Shown piece by piece: positions 26,574-38,565 of a DNA stretch of 64,000 nt (positions are counted from its first letter, which is position 1; every line of letters begins with the position of its first letter). The DNA is taken from positions 1-64,000 of the forward strand of contig NZ_AUDH01000008.1 in NCBI RefSeq assembly GCF_000425365.1, in the 5' to 3' direction. The notes below the pieces were generated by a model, which worked only from the letters and a program-made list of their open reading frames with translations, was not told the origin of the DNA and ran no database searches. Made by a program: the position numbers and the translations under genes. The stretch is from Rubritepida flocculans DSM 14296. Lineage in GTDB: Bacteria > Pseudomonadota > Alphaproteobacteria > Acetobacterales > Acetobacteraceae.

Positions 26574-27575
26574 TCAGAAGGCGTAATCGGCCAGGCGTTC
26601 GCGATACCAGGCGAGGGAGCGGCGCAGCCCCTCCTCCAGCGGCACCATCGGGGCCCAGCCCGTGGCGGCGCGGAAGGCGCGGTCGTCGGCGTGATAGCTG
26701 CCGATGTCGATGGGCGCGCGGTCGGGCGGGAACTCGCGCGTCTCGAAGCGGCCCCGCCCGCCATTGGCCGCGATGAGCAGATGGGCGAGCTCGAGCAGGG
26801 AGAGCGGCGGCGCGCCGCCCAGGTTGAAGACGCGCCCGGCCACCTCCGGGCGGTCGGCCTGCTCGGCCGCCAGCAGGAAGGCACGCGTCACGTCGTCCAC
26901 ATAGGCGAGGTCGCGCAACTGGCTGCCGCCCCACACCTCGAAGGGCGCATCTTCCAGCACGCGGCGGATCCAGATGCCGAGGAAGGTCTGCCGCGCATCG
27001 GCGATCCTCAGGCGCGGGCCGTAGCAGTTGGTCAGCCGCAGCGAGACGACGGGGCGGCCGAGCACCCGGTTCTCCAGCATCCAGTACTGCTCGCCCGCCC
27101 ATTTGCTCACGCCGTTGGCGTCGGGCGGGTTCACCGGGTGGAACTCGTCCACCGGAAGGCTCAGCGGGCGGCCGTAGAACTGCCGGGTGGAGGCGTGCAC
27201 CACCACGGCCTTCGGCGCCACCTCGCGCATCACCTGCACGAGGCGCACCTGCGCCACCGCGTTGATCGCGAGGTCGGCCACCGGGTCGCGCTGGCCGCCC
27301 ATGTGGCTGGTCTGCGCGGCCATGTTGAACAGCACCTCGACGCCCTGGCAGAGCGAGTGCAGCTCCGTCTCGCGCAGATCGCCGCGCACCAGCATCACCC
27401 CGGCGCCTTCCAGATTCGCGGGGTTCGCCCCGCCATCGGGCAGCATGGCGTCGAGCGCGGTGACGCGCGCGCCGAGGCCGGCCAGCGCATGGCAGAGGTT
27501 GGAGCCGAGAAAGCCCGCCCCGCCGGTGACGAGCACGCGGCGGCGGCGCCAGAAATCGGGGGAACCAAGGGTCAA
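26574..27575 (-). CDS. NAD-dependent epimerase/dehydratase family protein with atypical active site
   Basis: This 333-residue extended SDR has a normal cofactor motif GGAGFLGSN. Where the catalytic Tyr of YxxxK belongs it has Asn154, followed by Lys158 (ANGVSKWAGE). The substrate-side SLRLTNCYGPR and DLAYVDD segments are conserved. I recall nucleotide-sugar epimerase relatives with NG.xK at this place, so it may be a genuine subfamily rather than a mutant. The start is TTG at 27575, overlapping the channel gene stop (TTGA). It runs with the downstream aminotransferase. Confidence 0.82.
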   Translation of the reverse strand: MTLGSPDFWRRRRVLVTGGAGFLGSNLCHALAGLGARVTALDAMLPDGGANPANLEGAGVMLVRGDLRETELHSLCQGVEVLFNMAAQTSHMGGQRDPVADLAINAVAQVRLVQVMREVAPKAVVVHASTRQFYGRPLSLPVDEFHPVNPPDANGVSKWAGEQYWMLENRVLGRPVVSLRLTNCYGPRLRIADARQTFLGIWIRRVLEDAPFEVWGGSQLRDLAYVDDVTRAFLLAAEQADRPEVAGRVFNLGGAPPLSLLELAHLLIAANGGRGRFETREFPPDRAPIDIGSYHADDRAFRAATGWAPMVPLEEGLRRSLAWYRERLADYAF

Positions 27576-28564
27576 GGCGGCGGATCCGTGCGAACGGGAA
27601 CCCCTGTAGCATTCCCGGCTTTGCGGCCAAAACCGGGCCGCTCCCCGTCATCCTCGCGGCGCTCGCCATCGGTGTGGCTGCGCATGATCTCGGCGAAGCC
27701 GAAAAGAAGCAGAAGCTGGCCCAGCACCATCTGCAGCGCCGCCAGAAGGCGGATGCCGTCGTCATGCGGCTGGATGTCGCCATAGCCGACGGTGGAGAGC
27801 GTCACCACGCTGAAATGCAGCGCCTCGGAGAAGCTGATCCGCGCGGGGGTGCCGACGAAGAGGAAGACCGGCTCGCGCGAGAGCCCGTCGGCGATCCGGT
27901 AGGCGCAGCCGAAGGCCACCGCCAGCAGCGCGAAGAGGCTCACATAGGTGGCGATGGGCACGGAGAGCGCGCGCAGCCGCACCGTGACGCGGCGCAGCAT
28001 CGTCGCCACATCCACCAGCAGCCGCACCACATCCTCCACCGCCGCCGCGCCGATGGCCGCGATCAGCCCCATGGCGAAGAGCAGCGCGATCGTCTGCCCA
28101 TCGGGCCCCAGACGCGAGATGGGGCTGGCCAGAGAGGCGGCGCCGATCAGGCCGCTGACCAGCAGCCAGCGCATGAAGCGCGGGAAGTGGCGCAAATCCG
28201 CGCTGCCCTCGGCGGCCACGCGCAGCCTCTCCCGCCGCCACCAGCAGGCGCCCACGAAGGCGAGCACAGGCAGCAGGAAGGCGAGGGGCCTGGCCCATTC
28301 ATGCGCGGCCGGAAACCCCGCCCGGCCCATGACGACGAACAGGCACACATAGACGGCGAGCCCGTTGGCCGCGCCGAAGGCGAAGGTGAGCCCCTGCGGG
28401 AAGAGCAGGTTCAAGCCCCCGAGCGCCACGCTCGCCACGAGCAGCGAGGCGGCGGCGAAGGCCCAGCCCTGATCCGCCACCCCCGCGGCGACGACGAGCA
28501 TGAGCCCATAGGTCAGCCCCGTCGCCAGCAGCGCCTCCCGCCGGGCGGTGCGCCGCCCCGTCAC
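27572..28564 (-). CDS. Potassium channel family protein (two-pore-loop Ion_trans_2 type)
   Basis: This 330-residue membrane protein has several N-terminal hydrophobic segments. A C-terminal ion-channel module carries the K+ selectivity filter TVGYGD (Gly259-Asp262), a pore helix and a final helix. The start is GTG at 28564, overlapping the stop of the RidA gene (GTGA). Its own stop overlaps the TTG start of the SDR gene (TTGA). A short hydrophilic, charged tail follows the last helix, and no RCK/TrkA-N regulatory domain is present. Ion selectivity is inferred from the filter. Confidence 0.8.
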   Translation of the reverse strand: MTGRRTARREALLATGLTYGLMLVVAAGVADQGWAFAAASLLVASVALGGLNLLFPQGLTFAFGAANGLAVYVCLFVVMGRAGFPAAHEWARPLAFLLPVLAFVGACWWRRERLRVAAEGSADLRHFPRFMRWLLVSGLIGAASLASPISRLGPDGQTIALLFAMGLIAAIGAAAVEDVVRLLVDVATMLRRVTVRLRALSVPIATYVSLFALLAVAFGCAYRIADGLSREPVFLFVGTPARISFSEALHFSVVTLSTVGYGDIQPHDDGIRLLAALQMVLGQLLLLFGFAEIMRSHTDGERREDDGERPGFGRKAGNATGVPVRTDPPP

Positions 28565-28908
28565 GGCAGCGCGGCCACCCCGGCGATCTCCACCTTCCAG
28601 GCCGGGTCCACCAGCGGCGCCTGGATGGTGAAGCGCGCGGGCTTGGCGGCAGGGTCGAGCCAGGCGTCCCAGGCGCGGTTCATCGCCGGGGCGTCGCGGA
28701 TGTCGGCGAGGATCACCTGCACCTGCAGCAGGCGCGACTTGTCGGTGCCGGCCTCGGCCAGCAGCGCGTCGATCTGGCGCAGCACATCCGCCGTCTGCCC
28801 CTCGGCGTCCAGGCTCGTGTCGTCGGCCACCTGGCCGGCCAGCCAGACAAGCCCGCCATGCACCACCGCGCCCGAGAGGCGCCCCTCCTCGGCCAGTCTG
28901 CGGATCAT
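28561..28908 (-). CDS. RidA/YjgF/YER057c family protein
   Basis: This 115-residue small protein has the RidA/Rid fold: an N-terminal LSGAVVHGGLVWLAGQVADD, then a helix VLRQIDALLAEAG, and a C-terminal strand AWKVEIAGVAAL. The archetypal RidA hydrolyses reactive enamine/imine intermediates using an Arg before the last strand. Here Lys occupies the neighbourhood (PAWKVEI), so deaminase activity is doubtful and it may belong to a Rid subgroup of unknown function. It heads an overlapping chain with the K+ channel. Confidence 0.85.
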   Translation of the reverse strand: MIRRLAEEGRLSGAVVHGGLVWLAGQVADDTSLDAEGQTADVLRQIDALLAEAGTDKSRLLQVQVILADIRDAPAMNRAWDAWLDPAAKPARFTIQAPLVDPAWKVEIAGVAALP

Positions 28909-28956
28909 GCCAACCCCGTCTTTTCTTCCCTGCGAAGGCGCGCCACATGCGCGCCC

Positions 28957-29496
28957 ATGCAGAGCCTACTCGACCGGACCGTCCTCGCCACCCGCTACGT
29001 GCTGGTGGTGTTCTATCTCGGCCTCGGCGTCGCCCTGGTGGCCTATGCCGTGCGCTTCGGCCAGAAGGTGTGGAAATTCGCCCATGAGGCGCTCTCCGCC
29101 GGCAGCGACGAGCAGCTCCTGCTCGGCATGCTCTACCTGGTGGACAGCGCCCTGGTGGCCTCGCTGGTGGCGATGGTCGCCATCTCCTCCTATGACAGCC
29201 TGGTGTCGCGGCTGCAGTCGGCGGAGGGCGGCTCGAAGATCGAGTGGGTGTCCAACCTCGATCCCGGCAACCTGAAGCTGAAGGTGGGCATCGCCATCAT
29301 CGCGATCAGCTCCATCCATCTGCTGCAGAAGTTCATGGACGTGGCCTCGCTGACCGACCGGGAGCTGGCCTGGGGGGTGGGCATCCACATCACCTTCGTG
29401 GTGGGCGCGCTGGTGCTGGGCGTGCTGGACCGCATGCAGACGCAGACGAAGCTGCTCGCGAAATCCAAGAAGGAGAAGGAGGGGGAGGAGGAGTAG
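28957..29496 (+). CDS. UPF0114 (YqhA-like) inner-membrane protein
   Basis: This 179-residue protein has about four hydrophobic helices. The UPF0114/TIGR00645 features are RYVLVVFYLGLGVAL near the N-terminus, LLGMLYLVDSALVASLVAMV, ISSYDSLVSRL, and ISSIHLLQKFMD. It ends in a highly charged tail rich in Lys and Glu. The ATG at 28957 begins this homology and lies 48 bp from the divergent RidA gene. Function is unknown in the family. It converges on dnaE with a gap of 10 bp. Confidence 0.85.
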   Translation: MQSLLDRTVLATRYVLVVFYLGLGVALVAYAVRFGQKVWKFAHEALSAGSDEQLLLGMLYLVDSALVASLVAMVAISSYDSLVSRLQSAEGGSKIEWVSNLDPGNLKLKVGIAIIAISSIHLLQKFMDVASLTDRELAWGVGIHITFVVGALVLGVLDRMQTQTKLLAKSKKEKEGEEE

Positions 29497-29506
29497 GCCG
29501 CGCGGA

Positions 29507-32935
<3,429 letters not shown>

Positions 32936-32973
32936 GCCGAATCTCCGGCGCGCAGGATGGCATGGCGGGGCGC

Positions 32974-35091
32974 TCAGCCCGAGAGGGTCATCAGCCCGTC
33001 CAGCGCAAGGCAGCCATCGGGGCGGCAGAGCAGGGGGTTGATCTCCGCCTCCTCCAGCCGCTCGCCCAGCGCGGCGGCGAGGGCGGAGAAGCGCGCGATC
33101 GCCTCCGCCACCGCCGCCACGTCCACCTTCGGCGCGCCGCGGAACCCGTCGAGCAGGGGGAAGGCCCGAAGCGAGCGGAGCATGGCGAGCGCGGCCTCCG
33201 GCGAGACGGGCGCGACCTCGAGGGCCACATCCTTCCACAGCTCCGCCTGCACCCCGCCGAGCCCGACCAGGACGAGCGGGCCGAATTGCGGATCGCGCCG
33301 GGCGCCGAGGATCAGCTCCACCCCGCGCGGGGCCATGCGCTGCACCAGCACCCCATCCACCCGCGCCGAGGGCGCATGGCGCGCCACCCCGGCCATGATG
33401 CGCGCATGGGCGGCGCGCACCGCCGCCGCGTCGCGCAGGTCGAGCTGCACGCCCTCCACCTCGGTCTTGTGCGCCACATCGGGGCTGTCGAGCTTGAGCA
33501 CGACCGGGTAGCCCAGCGCCTCGGCGGCGGCGAGCGCCTGCTCTAGGCTCGCCGCGCGGCGCTCCTCGCCCACCGGCAGGCCGGCGGCGGCGAAAAGGGC
33601 CTTGGCCTCGGCCTCCATCAGCCGGCGGGCGCCCTCCGGCAGGGCGGGCGGGTCGGCGAGCGGCGCGCCGGGCGGCAGGGGCGGCGCATGGTGGCGCTGC
33701 CAGAGGCGGATCGCGTTCATCATCCGCCGCATGGAGCGGAACAGGCTGAGGTGCGGGGATGTGTCCACCGCCTCCGCGCCCGGCCCCTCCAGGCTCTCCG
33801 GCACCCAGGCGATGCAGATGGGCTTGCCGGCCGCCGCGGCCATGGGGTCGAGCGTCTTCATCCGCGCCGGCGTCGCGCCGGGGGCGGGGTTGTGATAGAC
33901 GACCGGGAAGACGACGCAGCCGTATTGCGCGTCGTTCAGCATCGCCACCATGCAGTCCTCGAACAGCTTCGGGTTGGTGGCGACCTGCGCCGTCAGGTCG
34001 CAGGGATTCCGGGGGCTGCCGAACTCGGGCAGGATGGCGCGGAAGGTCGCTTCCGTCTCGGGCGCGGGCTGGGGCAGGGGCAGCCCCGCGGCCTCGGCGT
34101 GGTCGGCCGCCATGATGCCCGCCCCGCCCGAGGGGGTGAGGATGCCCACCCCGCGCGCTTTCGGCGGCGGCGCCTTGGCGAGGAAGCCCGCGGTCTCGAG
34201 CAGCGCGTCGAAATCCTCCACCTCGAGCATGCCGGCGCGGCGGAAGCCCGCGCTCCAGGCCGCGGTGCTGCCGGCGAGGCTGCCCGTGTGGCTCATCGCC
34301 GCCTTGGCGCCCACCTCGCCGCGCCCGAGCTTGAGCACCACGATGGGCTTGCCCAGGCCGCGCGCCATCTCGCCCAGCAGGAAGAGCCGCCGCGCGTCGC
34401 GCAGCCCCTCCACCGCGAGGGCGATGCTGCGGCAATGCGGCAGCGTGAGCTGGAAGGCTGCGAGGTCGCACACGTCGAGGTCGGTGGCGTTGCCCGCCGT
34501 CGTCATGTGGCACATGGCGAAGCCGCGCTCGGCCGCCTGCATCAGCGCATAGCCGAGCGCGCCCGACTGGCTGACCACGCCCACGCCGCCGGCGGGCGCG
34601 GTCATCTTCACGTAGTCGGGCATGAAGGTGGCGCCCACGCGCTGCGCATGGTCCACGAAGCCGAGGCAGTTCGCGCCGAGCAGGGGGAAGTTCAGCGCGC
34701 GCGCGGTCTCGCGCAGCAGCGCCTCCTCCTCCGCGCGCTCGGGCAGATCCGTCTCGCCGTAGCCGGAGGCGTAGATCACGGCGCCGCCCCCGCCCTTGGC
34801 CGCCAGCGCCGTCACCGCCTCCATCACGCCGGTGCGCGGCAGCGCGATGACGGCGGAATCGGGCGCGCCGGGCAGATCGGCCACCGAGGCGAAACAGGGC
34901 CGCCCGTGCAGCTCCTGGCCCGCGTATTTCGGGTTCACGCACCACACCTCGCCATCGAAGCCCGCCATGTTCTGCACGGTGCGCGCGCCGAAGCCCGTGG
35001 GCTCGCCCGAGACGCCGATGACGGCGATGGAACGCGGGGCGAGCAGGCGCTTCAGGCTCTGCGGGTCGCGCAGCGGCGGGATCTCGGGCAT
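32974..35091 (-). CDS. NDP-forming acyl-CoA synthetase (acetate-CoA ligase family)
   Basis: This 705-residue fusion corresponds to the alpha and beta halves of ADP-forming acyl-CoA synthetases. The N-terminal CoA-binding Rossmann domain begins SIAVIGVSGEPTGFGA, the central succinyl-CoA-ligase-like domains contain SHTGSLAG (likely phosphohistidine), and the C-terminal ATP-grasp domain has VVLKLDSPDVAHKTEVEGV and EINPLL. It would make or use acyl-CoA with ATP/ADP. The acyl substrate is unknown. It lies downstream of the TRAP transporter and GAF genes on the same strand, 75 bp after the latter, suggesting activation of an imported carboxylate. Confidence 0.88.
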   Translation of the reverse strand: MPEIPPLRDPQSLKRLLAPRSIAVIGVSGEPTGFGARTVQNMAGFDGEVWCVNPKYAGQELHGRPCFASVADLPGAPDSAVIALPRTGVMEAVTALAAKGGGGAVIYASGYGETDLPERAEEEALLRETARALNFPLLGANCLGFVDHAQRVGATFMPDYVKMTAPAGGVGVVSQSGALGYALMQAAERGFAMCHMTTAGNATDLDVCDLAAFQLTLPHCRSIALAVEGLRDARRLFLLGEMARGLGKPIVVLKLGRGEVGAKAAMSHTGSLAGSTAAWSAGFRRAGMLEVEDFDALLETAGFLAKAPPPKARGVGILTPSGGAGIMAADHAEAAGLPLPQPAPETEATFRAILPEFGSPRNPCDLTAQVATNPKLFEDCMVAMLNDAQYGCVVFPVVYHNPAPGATPARMKTLDPMAAAAGKPICIAWVPESLEGPGAEAVDTSPHLSLFRSMRRMMNAIRLWQRHHAPPLPPGAPLADPPALPEGARRLMEAEAKALFAAAGLPVGEERRAASLEQALAAAEALGYPVVLKLDSPDVAHKTEVEGVQLDLRDAAAVRAAHARIMAGVARHAPSARVDGVLVQRMAPRGVELILGARRDPQFGPLVLVGLGGVQAELWKDVALEVAPVSPEAALAMLRSLRAFPLLDGFRGAPKVDVAAVAEAIARFSALAAALGERLEEAEINPLLCRPDGCLALDGLMTLSG

Positions 35092-35166
35092 GGCGTTTCC
35101 TCAACCTCTCTTGCCCCGCATTCGGGAACGGAACGCGCGCTTCGGCAAGCCCCCGGGCCCGCCCTG

Positions 35167-35640
35167 TCAGACGAGCAGCAGCGCGGGAATGGCGAGTGCG
35201 GCCAGCACCTGGCCCTCGCGCGCATGGTGCGGCGCATAGGCGCCGGCGCGGTCGAGCAGGTTGATCGTGCCGATCACGCCGCCCCGCCAGCGCACGGGCA
35301 GGTTCAGCACGCTCTCGCAGCCGAGCGAGAGGATGAGCTCCGCATCGGGGAAATGCGCGCGGATGTCGGCGGCGTTGCGCCCGATGAAGGGGCGGCCCTC
35401 GCGCAGGAGGGTGCGCGTCCATTCCGTCTCGCGGATGGGCTTCGCCCCGCCGGGCGGGTAGGCGAGGGGATCGCTGCTCCAGACGCGGCGGTTCACCCCC
35501 GCGGCCGCGTCGTGGCGCATGATGGTGAAGAGCCGGTGCCCGAGCGTCCATTGCGCCGCGCGCTCCAGCGCGGCGAAGCTCGCGCGCGGCTGCTCCGCCT
35601 CGCCGAGCGCGCGCAGGACGAGGCCGAGGGCTTCGCGCAT
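35167..35640 (-). CDS. GAF domain-containing protein
   Basis: This 157-residue protein is essentially a single GAF domain: an N-terminal helix, FTIMRHDAAAGVNRRVWSS, a central ADIRAHFPDAELILSLGCES, and the typical strand VLNLPVRWRGGVIGTINLLDR. No output domain is present. It lies 4 bp downstream of dctM, so it belongs to the TRAP operon. Close relatives are small allosteric sensors, some with methionine-sulfoxide reductase activity (fRMsr). The fRMsr catalytic Cys set is not obvious here. Ligand unknown. Confidence 0.8.
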   Translation of the reverse strand: MREALGLVLRALGEAEQPRASFAALERAAQWTLGHRLFTIMRHDAAAGVNRRVWSSDPLAYPPGGAKPIRETEWTRTLLREGRPFIGRNAADIRAHFPDAELILSLGCESVLNLPVRWRGGVIGTINLLDRAGAYAPHHAREGQVLAALAIPALLLV

Positions 35641-35644
35641 CGCC

Positions 35645-36931
35645 CTACATCGCCCCCGCCGCGCGCGGCAGCCACAGCGCGATGCCCGGTTCGGCGATCA
35701 CCAGCAGCAGCGCCCCCAGCATGGCCAGCACGAACCAGCTCACCCAGGGGATGGTGCTTTCCATCGTCACCCGCGCGATTCGGCAGCTCACCATCAGGTT
35801 CACCGCCATGGGCGGGGTGAACTGGCCGATGGCGATCTTCATGGTGAGCAGCACGCCGAACCAGGTCAGATCCCAGCCGAAATGCCGCGCGATGGGCAGC
35901 AGCAGCGGCAGGAGGATCAGGAAGATGGAGATGCCGTCGAGGAACATCCCCACCAGAATCAGCAGCCCCACCAGCAGCAGCATGGTGCCCCATTCGCCGA
36001 GGCCGAGCCCGAGGATGCCCGCGACGATGGGCTGCACGACGCCGAGCGTGGAGACCGCCCAGGCGAAGACCGAAGCCAGCGCCACGACGATGAGGATCAC
36101 CGCGGAGATTTCCCCCGCCTCCACCAGGATCTCGTAGAGATCGCGCAGCGTCATGCTGCGATGGATCACGAAGCCCACGAACAGCCCGTAGAACACGGCC
36201 ATCACCGCCGCCTCCGTCGGCGTGAAGGCGCCCGCGCGCATGCCGCCCAGGATCACCACCGGCGCCATGAGGCCCCAGAAGGCCTCGCGGAAGCTGCGCC
36301 AGAGCGAGCCCTCGCCGCGTTCGGGATTCTTCCCGCCGAAGCCGCGCAGCCAGGAGATGAGCAGGATCGGCACGAGCAGCGCGAGCCCCGCGAGCAGCCC
36401 GGGGAAGACGCCGGCGAGGAAGATGGCCGGCACGGAGACGCCCGGCACCATCACCGCATAGACGATGAAGGCGATGGAGGGCGGGATGAGGATGTCGGTC
36501 GCCGCCGCGGCGCCCACGGTGCTGGCGATGAAGGGGCGCGGATAGCCGTCGCGCGCCATGCTTTCCGTCACCACCTTGCCCACCGCCGCCGAGGTCGCGG
36601 GGCCCGAGCCGGAGATGCCGCCCAGCACCATCGCCACCAGCACCGAGACGGAGGCGAGCGCCCCGCGCCCCGCCCCCACCAGCGCGGTGGCGAAGCGCAC
36701 CAGGCGCAGCGCCACCCCGGTGCGGTCGAAGACGCAGCCCACCAGCACGAACATCGGGATGGCGATGAGCGGGTATTTCGCGATGCCGGCATAGACGTTG
36801 GTGGACATCGCCATCAGCGTCTGGTCGGCGAGCAGGATGGCGAGCGCCCCCGCAAGCCCGAGGGCGACGCCGATCGGCACGCCCCCCAGCAGCATCAGCG
36901 CGAAGGCGAGGAAGAGGATCGCGCCCGTCAC
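35645..36931 (-). CDS. dctM: TRAP transporter large permease (DctM)
   Basis: This 428-residue protein has about twelve hydrophobic helices and the DctM signatures GGISGSGPATSAAVG and GQFTPPMAVNLMVS. It is the ion-coupled channel of a TRAP importer. The start is GTG at 36931, overlapping the dctQ stop (GTGA). It follows dctP and dctQ in the standard P-Q-M order. The transported organic acid is not known. Confidence 0.93.
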   Translation of the reverse strand: MTGAILFLAFALMLLGGVPIGVALGLAGALAILLADQTLMAMSTNVYAGIAKYPLIAIPMFVLVGCVFDRTGVALRLVRFATALVGAGRGALASVSVLVAMVLGGISGSGPATSAAVGKVVTESMARDGYPRPFIASTVGAAAATDILIPPSIAFIVYAVMVPGVSVPAIFLAGVFPGLLAGLALLVPILLISWLRGFGGKNPERGEGSLWRSFREAFWGLMAPVVILGGMRAGAFTPTEAAVMAVFYGLFVGFVIHRSMTLRDLYEILVEAGEISAVILIVVALASVFAWAVSTLGVVQPIVAGILGLGLGEWGTMLLLVGLLILVGMFLDGISIFLILLPLLLPIARHFGWDLTWFGVLLTMKIAIGQFTPPMAVNLMVSCRIARVTMESTIPWVSWFVLAMLGALLLVIAEPGIALWLPRAAGAM

Positions 36932-37437
36932 CCGTCGCCGCCCCGCAGCAGCCGGATCAGCCGCCCCGCCGCGCGCGCGATGACGAGCAGCGAGAGCACG
37001 GGCAGCGTCGCCGTATAGATCCATTGGGGGTTGCCGAGGCCGGGCGTGAGCGCCTCGAAATCCCATTCGTCGTAGGCCATGCGCCCGCCGAACCAGACGA
37101 GCAGCGCGAAGCAGAGGATCACGAGCAGCAGCCCCGCCGCCTCCGCCGCGCGCCGCCCGCGCGGAGGCAGCGCGTCCGCCAGCAGCCCCACCCGGATGTG
37201 CCGCCCGCAGGCCACCGCCAGCGCCGAGCCGATCAGCGCCACCGCCACCATCAGCGCCACCGAGTATTCCTCGGTGAAGGCGAGGGAGATGTCCGTCAGG
37301 TAGCGCGTGGCCACGTTCGCCGCGGTGATGAGCGCGATGGCGGCCATGGCGGCGGCCAGCAGCACCCGCTCCAGGCTCAGCGGCACGCGCGTGGGCGGAT
37401 CGGGCGCGGGCGCGCCCGATTCCAGCTCCGCGGCCAT
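36928..37437 (-). CDS. dctQ: TRAP transporter small permease (DctQ)
   Basis: This 169-residue protein has four hydrophobic helices typical of DctQ, with ANVATRYLTDISLAFTEEYSVALMV near helix 2 and the GRHIRVGLLAD loop. It forms the membrane complex with DctM. Its ATG shares one base with the dctP stop and its stop overlaps the dctM start, showing tight coupling. Confidence 0.9.
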   Translation of the reverse strand: MAAELESGAPAPDPPTRVPLSLERVLLAAAMAAIALITAANVATRYLTDISLAFTEEYSVALMVAVALIGSALAVACGRHIRVGLLADALPPRGRRAAEAAGLLLVILCFALLVWFGGRMAYDEWDFEALTPGLGNPQWIYTATLPVLSLLVIARAAGRLIRLLRGGDG

Positions 37438-38471
37438 CAGCTCACCGCGCGGATGGCCGCCTCGGCCTTGCGCACCAGATCGGCGCCCACCGTGTTCGCC
37501 CAGCGCTCATAGACCGGGCGCAGCGCGGCGGCGAAGGCGCGCTTCTCCTCGAGCGTCAGCACCGCCACCTCGACGCCGCGGTTGCGCAGCTCGACGAGGG
37601 CGGAATCGTCCGTGCCGGGGATGCCGAGGCCGCGCCGGGCGAGGGCGATGTTGTTGCGCGCCGCCTCCTGCGCGCAGTCGCGGATGAGCTGCTGGTCGGC
37701 GGCGTTGAAGCCGTTCCAGATGGACTTGCTCACGCCGAAGATCAGCGCGTCGTTCACGTAGTTCCAGATCGTCATGTGCCGCTGGGCGAGCGCGTCCATG
37801 CGGAAGGCGAGGAAGAGGTTGACCGGGTTCTCCTGCCCGTCCACCGCGCCGGAGCTGAGGGCGGGCTGCAGGTCGGCGAAGGACATCTGCAGCGGGTTGG
37901 CGCCGAGCGCGGTGTAGATGTCGTTGAAGATGGCGCCGGCCGCGAAGCGGATCTTCATCCCGCGCAGATCGGCCGGCGCGCGCACCGGGCGGCGGGAGTT
38001 CGAGAGCTCGCGGAAGCCGTTCTCGCCGAAGGCGAGGCCCACCACGTCGCGACGGTCCATCACCGCCATCAGGTCGCGCCCCGGCTCGCCATTGATCAGC
38101 GCGTCGAAGGCGCGGTGGTCGGGCATCAGGAAGGGAAGCTGGAACAGCCCCGCCTCGCGCACCTGCGGCGCGATGTTGATGGTGCTGAACACGCAGAAAT
38201 CGATGATGCCCTGGCGCATGGCCAGCAGCTCGCGCGTCTGGTCGCCGCCGACGAGCTGGCTGCCCGGATAGACGCGCACGTTGATGCGCCCCTGGCTGCG
38301 CTGCGTGACCAGCTCCGCCCACTGGAAGGCGCCCTCGGCGAAGGGGATGGGCCGGTTGCCCACCACCGAGAGCTTGTATTCCGGCCGGTACTGCTGCGCG
38401 CCCGCCAGATGCGGCAGGGCGAGCACGGCGGGGGCGGCGGCGAGCAGCGCGCGGCGCGGCAGGCGGGTCAT
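37437..38471 (-). CDS. dctP: TRAP transporter substrate-binding protein (DctP)
   Basis: This 344-residue periplasmic receptor has a signal peptide MTRLPRRALLAAAPAVLALP with a possible twin-Arg type start (PRRALL). Family motifs are GRINVRVYPGSQLVGGDQTRELL, PADLRGMKIRF and SSGAVDGQENP. The conserved Arg in KIRF normally holds the substrate carboxylate. The ATG at 38471 is preceded by a GGAGGA site. It is the first gene of the dctPQM operon. The substrate is inferred to be a carboxylate, possibly activated by the downstream acyl-CoA synthetase. Confidence 0.92.
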   Translation of the reverse strand: MTRLPRRALLAAAPAVLALPHLAGAQQYRPEYKLSVVGNRPIPFAEGAFQWAELVTQRSQGRINVRVYPGSQLVGGDQTRELLAMRQGIIDFCVFSTINIAPQVREAGLFQLPFLMPDHRAFDALINGEPGRDLMAVMDRRDVVGLAFGENGFRELSNSRRPVRAPADLRGMKIRFAAGAIFNDIYTALGANPLQMSFADLQPALSSGAVDGQENPVNLFLAFRMDALAQRHMTIWNYVNDALIFGVSKSIWNGFNAADQQLIRDCAQEAARNNIALARRGLGIPGTDDSALVELRNRGVEVAVLTLEEKRAFAAALRPVYERWANTVGADLVRKAEAAIRAVS

Positions 38472-38565
38472 TGCGTTTCCTCCACGATGGGGCGGCCTTG
38501 CGCCGCCCACCGCGCCGCAGAATGATCCCGCGGGCGCGCCGGGCGCAAGGGAGAGGGAGGAGGCC

